The translations under genes and the position numbers were made by a program. A stretch of 64,000 nucleotides of DNA from Paracamarosporium sp. OC-R06-R3 (lineage: Eukaryota > Ascomycota > Dothideomycetes > Pleosporales > Didymosphaeriaceae), in NCBI GenBank assembly GCA_019828545.1, contig JACVRA010000077.1, positions 1 through 64,000 on the forward strand, given 5' to 3'. This document shows positions 21,501 to 30,357 of the stretch, piece after piece. The notes beneath the pieces were generated by a model that did no database searches, was not told the origin of the DNA, and worked only from the letters and a program-made list of their open reading frames with translations. Each line of letters begins with the position of its first letter. The stretch's first letter is position 1.

Positions 21501-22699
21501 TATCTGAAGACCTTCCTTGGGACGATCCCCTAAAAGAAATACTAGATGCTGTCTTTAGTACACCGCCAACGCCTTTATTTCTTGCATGTTCTTTTGGCTT
21601 AATGTCAATCATGAATGAGCTACGCGATTGTAAAGATACGAATTGGGATCAGCAGAATAACATGGGCAACACAGGGCTACACCTGGCGGCGGCAAACGGA
21701 CATGAGAATGTAGTACAGATGCTACTCGATAGAGGAGCCAATGTTCAGGCAGAAACAGTACGCAAAAGGACAGCCTTACACAGAGCTGCTGAATATGGAC
21801 ATACGGCTGTGGCTGATATACTCATTCGAGGGGGCGCAAATATTGCAGCAAAAGATGATCGTGGAGCAACGGCATTACACGAAGCATCTGGACATGGTCA
21901 CGAAGCGGTAGTAGTGTTATTACTTGAAAAGGGAACTGATTGTGCGGCGACGGACAATCGTGGGGGGACTGCGCTACATGTAGCAGCCCGGCATGGGCAC
22001 GCTTGCGTAATCCGGCGGCTCCTAAATTACGGCGTAGATGTCATGGCAAAAGATGCTAGCGGATGGACAGCACTTCATGGAGCAGCTGGACGAGGGCACG
22101 AAGCGGTAATCCGGCTGCTGCTAGAAAATGGAGCAGACACTGCAGCAATAGATGCCCATGGAGGGACGGCATTGCATTGGGCATCTGGCCTTGGTCATGA
22201 AACGGTAGTGCGTCTTCTCCTTGGGCATGGAGCTGAGATATCGGCCAAAGATGAGAATGGAGACACAGCTCTGCATGTAGCAGCAGGTCGTGGCCATGAA
22301 ACGGTCGTTCGACTCTTACTCGAGAATGGAGCCGACGTCCGGTCGAAGACCATCTATGATGGCACCCCGCTGCAACGGGCAGAAAGCAAAGGCCGTAAGG
22401 TAGTCGCGGAAGTGCTACGCGAGTATTGCAGAGAGCATGGCATACCGATCGGCGAGGAAAGTATGAGCGTACCCCCAGCGCTGCTCGCTGCTCATAGTAA
22501 TCACTTCTTTTGTGACAACTGCGATGCAACCATTCCTCATTCAACAATTTATTATCATTGCAATATTTGCGATGATGGCGACTTTGACCTTTGCCAAAAC
22601 TGTTTCGACAAGGGCACTCTATGTTATGGAGACGGTCATCGCCTGAGCAAGCGCTCTCGAGAAGGGACTTCAATCCCCATCGACTTAAATCCGGACTAG
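18541..22699 (+). CDS. NLR-like NACHT NTPase with ankyrin repeats and C-terminal ZZ zinc finger
   Basis: Nine exons (18541-18803, 18862-19388, 19443-19559, 19607-19669, 19727-19822, 19875-20048, 20098-20122, 20173-20781, 20836-22699) sum to 3738 nt, 1245 aa. Residues 1-90 are basic and Ser/Thr-rich. About 91-300 match the N-terminal domain of NWD NACHT-NTPases (LWEKAFQAV ... LPWAGIRLVLQ). The NACHT core has Walker A GIPGSGKT (412-419, K418) and Walker B IILIDALDE (519-527), followed by a winged-helix-like part (FRFAHSSVREYL). Eight ankyrin repeats of 33 residues run from about 899 to 1165. A ZZ-type finger (CDNC ... CNIC ... DLCQNC) starts near 1184. Fungal NLRs sense non-self or pathogens and trigger cell death. 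All junctions keep frame, so the gene appears intact. Its ligand is unknown. Confidence 0.9.
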
Positions 22700-23475
22700 G
22701 GAACAACATATTAAAGGTCAGGGCTCACCTAGAACCTTATCTTGTCCAAAAGACCTACTAGCATCTGTTGAAAAGACTGCTAGCCTACGAGCTGTACAGT
22801 AATCAATTTCTAGTCCACATATTAGCTATTCAAATCAATCTGCGTGACATTAAGGTCCACCAGAGAATAAGTACCCGAGATCTGATGAAGGTGCTCGCCG
22901 TTTTTTTTTTTAAATTTAGCGGTATTGATTGTTATGACCGCCGAAGTGCTACAATTCGAATTAGCACTCTGTAACTCGCGGTTGCCACCATTACCATGAC
23001 TAATCGCCCAACGAAGTGATATCCGTCAACACATGATCTCCAATTTTAGAATGATGAATGTGGTGCGCCTCTTCTAAGGTCCATGTCTAGAATTAAGCAT
23101 GGCTGCGGTGCAGATGCTGGGTTTCGTATCATGTATGTATGTTTTAAGTCACGATTTAACAGCGAAACATACCTTTTTATGCCATGAAATCCTATATGCG
23201 GAACATAAACCATCAAGAAGCATGTATGTGAGCGTAGTACGGGGCGGTCCCTCAGCCAACTGTCTTCCTTCCATAGCACATGCATTGATGCGATCTGTAA
23301 AACCTTGGGTTATTCATGAACGCGTCCTGTATGCAGTCATGAAGCAATTCGTAACTGATCATTATCTTCTATATCTTGTAGGCACATGCCAGACGAGCAG
23401 TTCCGATGGCTGAAGCGCGTTTAACTGACTACCTATCATAGGTCTCTTTCCCCACGTCCAAGTCGCAAACGCTGT
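22700..23475. other. Intergenic, no gene recognised
   Basis: Lies between two convergent genes (NLR-like and UMP1). A T-run near 22902-22912 and AT-rich sequence look like 3' flanks. The frame at 23099-23413 has no domain or start context that would support it. Confidence 0.4.
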
Positions 23476-24111
23476 CTACCAGTTCATCTTCATCTTCGCC
23501 TCCATCTCAGTGTGGAAGTCGGGCACCTCGCGAAGTTCGTTGCCTGCGCCAAAAGTTAGCCATCAGTTCAACATCTCTACTCTCATTCTCGGTCCTTCTT
23601 TTCCGCCCTTTCTCTACGCCTGAAATCCACTTACCAACAAACACATCCTCCCATCCAATCTCACAGTCCCTTCCCTCCAAGATATCCCTATGTACGCCGG
23701 CAGTTCCACCCAGCATAGCCGGCTTCCATTCGCCCTCCCTCACGGTCTTGAGCTCCATGCCTCTCCGGATCGGCTCCGCAATGCCGAACTGGCGTCGCAG
23801 CATCTCCATCTTCAGCTTGTCCTGAGTGTCGCGCCACTGCACAAGGCGTGCCTCAAGCGGGTGTGCGGATTGTAGCTCGACAGGCTTGGTTGATGAGGAT
23901 GCAGTGGCAGGTGCGGAAGTTTGGGCAAGGCGCGAGCGGAGAGTGTCGTGGACACCGGGGGCGGAGGGCGCAGAGGTTTCGAGGGAAGTGGAGGTGGGGT
24001 GCGCCTTTTGGGGGACGAAGCGGAGAGACTATGAACGTTTAGACATTGTACACTTCTTCCGACTTGCTTAGTCCAGAGCAAATGAAGCTCTGTGGGGAAG
24101 ATGCGTACCAT
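23476..24111 (-). CDS. UMP1: Proteasome maturation factor UMP1
   Basis: UMP1 is a chaperone that is trapped in half-proteasomes, checks 20S assembly and is degraded when the proteasome matures. Three exons (24111-24109, 24028-23635, 23543-23476) sum to 465 nt, 154 aa. Exon 1 contributes only the ATG; after an 80 bp intron the protein continues SLRFVPQKAHPTSTS, as UMP1 proteins do after Met. Conserved landmarks are PGVHDTLRSRL, WRDTQDKLKMEMLRRQFG, IAEPIRRGMELKTVR, HRDILEGRD and WEDVFVGNELREVPDFHTEM, with the end at TAG 23478-23476. The length is usual for the family. It is convergent with the NLR-like gene; the next gene on the same strand starts 1.6 kb away. The product acts in cytoplasm and nucleus. 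Confidence 0.95.
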
Positions 24112-24543
24112 CTTGACGGATTCCGTAGGTATTGAGCTATTGTCGATAGAGACTGCTGATCGGATCACTTTAAAAGTTGGTGGAATAGCCGGGTGTCAGG
24201 GCGAAAAGTATTCGGAGATTATAGTAAGGACGTTGAAAAGTACGCAAAGCGTAGTTGTCGAGCTGTATCAGAGGCGAGGCGTTGTCGTAGCTCAGGCTAC
24301 AAGTGACGCGCCACCTAGCGTCTTGGCGGTTGTAGCTTCTCAAAAAGGCAGGCGGTGGACAACATTAGCCACTGAATATCGACATTTAGGAGGTGACATT
24401 CGAACTTGAGGTTGGAAAACTGCCATTTAGAAGCATTGCCGGAGTCCAAAGAGGCATATTGGCAGAAAAAAAACTACTCAACGAATCTGCTTTTTCAAGT
24501 TACAAAGGGTCAGATTCACGTGCAGGATGCTCATATCATCTAT
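24112..24543. promoter_or_regulatory. UMP1 promoter region
   Basis: Upstream of UMP1 and downstream of the TMEM19 gene. On the minus strand GGTGGCGCG (near 24307-24315) partly resembles the GGTGGCAAA proteasome element bound by Rpn4 in yeast; this is a weak match. A 100-codon plus-strand frame starting at 24101 overlaps the UMP1 start and is not accepted. Confidence 0.3.
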
Positions 24544-25713
24544 CTACAGTGGTAAAATACTGCTGAAGGGGACATTCCAGATCAAACACGCACCGAACAT
24601 CGATGCTACACTCACCAAGGCTGCCATGAGCAGGTTTACTGCGTTGTTATCTAAGATATCGTGTCCAACGGTAATCTTGCGGCTTTCGTGTTCCGAGTCC
24701 CCAACGGCAATCCCACTAGCCCCTGCCTCTTGCATAGTCCTCGATACCTTGATCGATTCATTCGAGCCAGGGTCAACAGCAGAAGTCTTTGCAATGCCGT
24801 CTTCACCTTCTCGATGGCTGACCACTTTACTTGGATGTCCGTGGATGAGGACCTTTCTCCCACCTGCACCTTCCACGATCTTTCCAGAGTGAACGTCGAC
24901 TACGCTGGCTTGTAAGACAGCTCCGAGGACTGAATCCAAGATTGATCCGCCCAAACCAGCAAGCGCCATAGCCTGCGTGTATTTGATCTTATCTCCAAAG
25001 CTCCAATTGTCGCAGAAAGGTATCAGAAGTGTCGACGTGATCGCTATAATGAAGCCTCCGAGAAGACCGGCACTCAGCCCGGACACGGACACACCGCCGT
25101 TCGTACCAGGAGGGACTACACGCCATGGCGCTGTGACGAGTCGAGGCTTGGATTTGGACAGGATACCGAGTTCGGAAGACAATGTATCGGCGCATGTAGC
25201 GGCGTAGTTTCTAGCAAGTTGTGAGCTCGTGAAGTATGAGCCGGTGCGCACCCTGACTTACGCTACTATGCCTACGACAAGGACGTCGCTTCCTTGTCGC
25301 CAACACCGGTCGTCCTTCGAGTATGTATCCTCCTTTCGCAATTGCCATGCATGTAGAATAATCAAGATGGATGCTGTGAGCGAGTTCGCTAGAACTTGGA
25401 CATGATTCCGGGGCCCTTCACCACCAGTTGCGCCGGTCGCAGACTGTGTGAGCTTCGCTTTGATGTCATGCTTAACCTGCGGTATTGTCAATCTCCATTC
25501 CCAGGTTAGATATACCTGAGTACTAACCTTCGTCGCGAAAGTTCCAACAAGGAAGAACACCGCCAACAGGGTGAAGAATACACTCCACGGATGGATGGCA
25601 TGCACAACCGCTGTAACGAAAGCTGTAAGAATTCCAACTGTTGTAAGCGATTTTCGTGACCAAGCACGAAATACAAGCGCAGCAATTGCTGGCACCGCGA
25701 CGATGGGTTTCAT
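24544..25713 (-). CDS. TMEM19/DUF92 family integral membrane protein
   Basis: Three exons (25713-25528, 25476-25262, 25210-24544) sum to 1068 nt, 355 aa. The protein is strongly hydrophobic with about six membrane helices and carries the family's signature blocks: GEGPRNHVQVLANS, NYAATCADTLSSELGILS and PWRVVPPGTNGGVS. The family includes eukaryotic TMEM19 and the plant phytyl-phosphate kinase VTE6, so an isoprenoid phosphate-related reaction is possible but unproven for fungi. A polar loop of about 80 residues, with likely disorder (HREGEDGIAK ... DSEHESRK), precedes the last helix. No obvious organelle targeting peptide; the start helix could act as a signal anchor. Confidence 0.88.
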
Positions 25714-26519
25714 CCTGTGCGTAGCAGCAAGTGTTGACGGAAGTTGGCGGAGAAAAGCACCTGCAAGTGCGTAGGATTGTAGGATGACGTGGGCGGCCCT
25801 GTGGTCCTTGGCGGGGCTTGTATTTTCACCTTAACCAACCTTAATCCAACTCGATCGTTGTCGGACTATAATTCTCATTTCGTCTATCTCTTGAAGCTTC
25901 GCATTCGCCTAATCGTGTGGGGACGGGAAAGGACATCAGGAGATTGGTTGGGGGCTGCGTTGTGCGATCAACACCAGGGTCCCTGATGGTGCGGTTGCAT
26001 TCATCCACCTTCGAATGTTACCAGAAAGAATGAATGTAATCTCTTCACCAGTTCGTAACAGCTGTCGGCTTGAATGCGACAGCTTGAGAAGGAAGGCCAA
26101 TCGCCGACCGAGCTAAATCTTGCATCTACTTGTTTGCGCACATACAGCCATTGTTCAGGCTAACGTATTACTTATTTTGGCAACAGATGCGATGGGTGCG
26201 ACCGTGCGCTTCTTCCACCGCTACGGTCCACAACGTTGCCTAGGGCTGGCGCGATCGGCTACGAACTATGCTGCGCCCGCGCACAGTTTGCTCAAGGAGG
26301 TATGGACCCTGTATCGGTGTACGAATGCACTGGGTCCGCGAGGCTGACGCCTCTTTCGCGCTGAGCAACCCTAAAAAGGTATAGACAGGTTTAAGTATAT
26401 AATATGCTGCTTGGGATAAGTTCTAGTACTCAGGCTCAAGCCCTCTAATTCTTTCCTTTTATCTTCGTTGTCTGGTCTCTTCTGCTACTGAATTGATCGC
26501 ATTGCTCACACGGCAGAAA
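25714..26519. other. Divergent intergenic region with TATA-like box
   Basis: Holds the promoters of the TMEM19 gene (minus) and the MFS gene (plus). No coding frame with a domain is seen; a TATA-like element is listed separately. Confidence 0.4.
26396..26403 (+). promoter_or_regulatory. TATA-like box (tatataat) of the MFS gene
   Basis: The octamer lies 117-124 bp upstream of ATG 26520, followed by a pyrimidine-rich stretch (ctctaattctttccttttatcttc region), a common fungal promoter layout. Confidence 0.45.
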
Positions 26520-28670
26520 ATGGCGTATATGCTCTTCAAGTACATCAGACGAAAGGTCAAAGAGAACAAGGCAAAGAAGGAACCTTTTTCGACCGCAGAT
26601 GAAGTCCCTTTGACTCCAAATGTTTCTCATAGAGTACCATCAAACAATGAGACTCACGTACTCCTTTCCGATCCTAGAACTTCCCCTAACCAACCACCAC
26701 TTGGCATCGAGCCACACTCCACAGACAACTCAAATGAAAATGAGAGGCTCCGAAAGGAGGCTAGAAAGATGACAGCACGACGATGGAGATTAATTCTCGG
26801 CTTAGTGCTTCCCAACTTTCTTGCTTCAATCGACGTAACTATTGTGGCTCCAGCAATACCTACCATCTCGTCGCATTTTAGTACGGCAGCTCTCATGCAT
26901 CGATCAACATTTGCTAACGACCCCAGATCACCTAAGTGGAAGTTTCAATTGGATCGTCGCCGCGTATACGCTCACGTTCACGACCTTCGTTCCAGTTTCG
27001 GGTCAGCTTGCTGAGGTCTATGGAAGACACTTCACGCTGCAATGGCAGATGTTCTGGATCATGATCGGCAGCGTACTCTGCGCATCTTCAGTTACATGGG
27101 GAATGTTGCTCTTTGGACGAGCGCTACAAGGATTAGGAGCCGCAGGTGTCCTGAACCTCACACGTATCGTGCTTAGCGATGGGATGAGTCTGGCGGACAA
27201 CGCCAAAAATGCCACTGTCTTCAGTCTGATCAATGGCATCAGGTACTGTCTTCCATCAAGCCGTCTTTGGGCTGTATCGCTGACTTGCAACCCAGTTATG
27301 CCGTAGGTCCAGTCATTGGGGGCTACCTCGCCAATGCAAGCTGGCGATATTGTTTTGTTGTCCCCATACCCATCGCTTTCCTCTCTCACGTACTCATCTT
27401 CTTTCTCATGCGAAATGACCTCGTCAAAGGCCAGGTTGCTCTCCATTCCGGTGACTCCAAACGCACAAGCTATATCGCAGGCCTCAGACAGATCGACTGG
27501 ATCGGGATGGTAACCTTCATCTTCGGCATAGGACTCATCATCCTCGCCGTACAGTGGGGCGGAACATCGTATGCATGGAGCTCAGCCGCCACCATTGTAC
27601 CCTTCATTGTCGGCGGTGTCCTCGTAATAGTCTTCTTCATCAACGAGTACCTGTTGGGCCCCGGACGGCTCATGGCACGTGTCTTTACACGCCAAGTCGC
27701 CATGATACCATCCACACTCTTCCGCAGAAAGGACACCACCCTCCTCATGATCATCAACTTCTCCGCTGGCGTGTCTCTGGTGTCAGCATTCTACTTCGTC
27801 TCGTATTACTGGCAGCTCGCCGAGGGCTACACTTCTTCCAAAGCCGGAACGCAACTCTTGTACTACCTACCTGGTCTAGGTGTTGGCGTGTACCTTACGC
27901 TGTTCATGTGCAATGTCTGGCCCAAGCAGACTTTCTACCCTCTTTTCATCGGTTCCATTGTCGAGGCCGTCGGCCTTTCCGCAATGACTTGGGCGATCTC
28001 CGCGCGGAACACGACACTCGTCAGCGTCTTTCTCGCGGTTGCGGGAGCAGGAACAGCATTCAGATTCATGCCCGTCGTTCTGCACGCGGCAGGGATCTGG
28101 CCCGATCGTCTCGCCGCCATGCAAAGTGTGCTAAGCTTCACGCTTCCTTTGGGCGAGACGTTAGGCATTTCGATGATGGGTGCGGTTTTTAGCAACAAGT
28201 TCGCTCAATATCTCAGTGCAATTGCGCCAGGGAATGGCTCTTCGTTCAACGGAGGCACAACTGGGCCTACGAACCTTGATTCGCTAGCTAGTCTACCGCC
28301 TGCCGCCCAAGAAGCCGTCCGCACCGCCGCTGCACGGGCGATTATGTGGGGTTTCATCTCTGTTCTCCCGTTCATGGCTCTCAGCATTATCGCGTCGGCA
28401 TTCGTGGGTAATGTGTGGATCGGAAACCCAAAGAAGGTCGGCAAGGATGGCAAAGTAAAGAAGGAGGAGAGAAAGGGTATGGTAATGACAGGGCCTTTCT
28501 TGCTAGCTGTGTGCACCGGAAGCGTGCGTCAGCAGCGGAAGGAAGTCGATTCCATAGAAGAACAGCAAGGACAGAATGAGAAGGATGTCAGATGGAGAAA
28601 GGTTCCTAACGAAGAAGCTGCAGATCCGAGGCCTCCACAAGCAGTGCACACTAGGGATGAGGAAGCTTAG
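26520..28670 (+). CDS. MFS multidrug transporter, DHA2-like, with long hydrophilic ends
   Basis: Three exons (26520-26880, 26927-27242, 27296-28670) sum to 2052 nt, 683 aa, longer than the usual 500-600. The N-terminal 85 residues are hydrophilic and basic. The first helix reads LPNFLASIDVTIVAPAIPTI, with FNWIVAAYTLTF in helix 2, GRALQGLGAAGVLNL in helix 4 and AVGPVIGGYLANASWRYCF for motif C. Central helices lead to RQIDWIGM and SAFYFVSYYWQLAEGY. The last about 90 residues (after NVWIGNPKKVGKDG) are charged and probably cytoplasmic. ATG 26520 is the first in frame. The protein should export small molecules at the plasma membrane; its substrate is unknown. It is not next to a regulator gene. 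Confidence 0.88.
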
Positions 28671-29353
28671 GAGGAGAACGGGCTTGAAAACAAGGTACTT
28701 CGAATGGTGGTTCCGTATTCATGAAGAAATACATTATCTATTCCTGCTTGACCCTCTTCTGCTATATATCCATGTTCGATCAGAATTCCTATAGAGCACT
28801 AGCACTGTACCTAGCCGCCATATCCAAGACACAAAACAACACCTTTCAGCTGGAAGGTGTAAAGTCGAATTAGAGGCCGCATTCATCTCTGTTGTGGTTG
28901 CGGATAGGGGGTTGTTGAACAGAGGTCCTGCGATTGGACACTAAATTACGAAAGGGACAAGAACAAGAATTGAGTTGATAGCACTTTGGAATTGTACGTG
29001 TCAAAAGAGCATTTAAATGTGGAAATAAATTGCATGGTCCGAAGATGGTCAGAGCGATGAGCTGGTATGAACTCCTCTAATATGCAAAAACTCTAAAGCA
29101 TCAATCTTTGAGAGATGTTGAAAATGATTTCAGCCGATGTAACAAAAAGGCGACCTGTCGTGCTTGTTGCAGAAGCACTGCAATGGCTTGCTGCCTCGAC
29201 TCACAGCCGGTCCCCTGTCCGGCGGTGGCTGAGGAACGAGTGCATCGTCTGAGCCGACTGATCCGACTGTGCTTCAAGACAGTACATCCTCGAGCGGAGC
29301 AGCCTGGATAGATAAACAAGTGATATGGCACTCTGGTCGCCGTGTTGTGCGGC
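28671..29353. other. Intergenic, no gene recognised
   Basis: 3' flanks of two convergent genes. Only short frames without domains are present. Confidence 0.4.
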
Positions 29354-29830
29354 TCAGTTGTAGTTGCGTGCCTCTGTCGCGGCATCAGCGTCGCGCTGCG
29401 CTCGATTCTCGTACGCCGCCTGCTGCAGCGTCTGGTTGCGCGTCTGCTTCTTCTGCTCCTCGAGCTTCTTTGCCAGATCTCCTGTCACAGGCTTGTTTGC
29501 GCGGGCCTGGTGAGGGTGCATCCGTCAGCCACGTCTTGTTCACAACCAGGCCGTAGTGATCATGGGCTTGACGGCCCTCTTCGACTTGGCACTACGCACC
29601 TCTGCTGCTGCCGCGGCCGCTGCTCTGGGATCGCCTGCGCCATGGTTGCCTCCACCGCCGCCTACGGTGCGCCCTGGACCCGTTACCTGTGGCTTCGCGC
29701 TGGACCCGCCTTCGTTTGCGACGCGTGCGGGGACGGATGCTTTGGTCGCGGGCGCGGGCGCTGCACCAAGCGTGCGGCCTGCGCCCTGGAAGTTATCCTC
29801 CTTTGACGATTTGCCGCAGAGGTTGCCCAT
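29354..29830 (-). CDS. Small fungal protein with N-myristoylation/palmitoylation start
   Basis: Two exons (29830-29600 and 29506-29354; 93 bp intron) sum to 384 nt, 127 aa. It begins MGNLCGKSSKEDNF: Gly2 with Ser/Lys downstream suits N-myristoylation, and Cys5 is placed for palmitoylation, so it is probably anchored to a membrane's cytoplasmic face. The middle is low complexity (Ala/Gly/Pro, with a GGGGG and an A-run). The second exon is a charged helix (DLAKKLEEQKKQTRNQTLQQAAYENRAQ region) suited to a coiled coil. I recognise no named family; the MGNLCGK start with a helical end looks like a conserved fungal design. The exon 2 codon pattern and phase-0 junction support it. The role could be a membrane tether or adaptor, which is inference. 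Confidence 0.75.
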
Positions 29831-30357
29831 TGTCGTAGGGGAAGGATGTAGAGTTGGCGAATGGGCGCAAGGCGGAGGTGACGGGCGCTCGGGCTGGGCG
29901 CGGGGTCTCGATGCTGCATTGGGGATGCCGAGTGCCCATGCTCGTATGGCCCTGCGCGTGCTGTGGAACGCAAACGCTCTGAGCACTCTGCCCATGCACA
30001 AGACAAGTGTTCGGCGAGCGTGCGCAAACGACGAGACAGTGCCAGCGCTCGAGGCCCATGTGCGGCGAGGCAGTGGAGTGCGCGGCCAATGGAGAAGGGC
30101 AGTAAGCCGATTAGTCAGTGCGCCTAACTGAGTTGATGAAATGCCCTCTGCGCGCCGCATTCACTGCCATGCCGACCAGCATTCGCTGCCACGCAGAAAC
30201 ACCCCTTCTCCGCGAGCCCAAACAAGAACCCGCCGGCCAACAGTCTCCATCACTGCCAAAACCACCCCGTTCTCCCTTCACTTTGGGCGCACAAAGCGCC
30301 TTGTTCTCTGCCACTTCGTGCGCACTGGAGCACCTTGATGTCCGGCACGCAGCTTGT
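29831..30357. other. Divergent promoter region, partly GC-rich
   Basis: Lies between the small anchored protein (minus) and the C2H2 regulator (plus). The regulator's frame stays open upstream to an ATG at 30136, so part of this region could be coding if that start is used. Confidence 0.45.

Noticed and set aside
24101..24409. 100-codon plus-strand frame overlapping the UMP1 start
   Set aside because: It lies antisense to the UMP1 first exon and promoter, has no domain, and its ATG falls within the UMP1 donor site.
29556..30131. 191-codon plus-strand frame
   Set aside because: It is antisense to the small lipidation-candidate gene and rich in Ala/Pro from GC composition; no domain.
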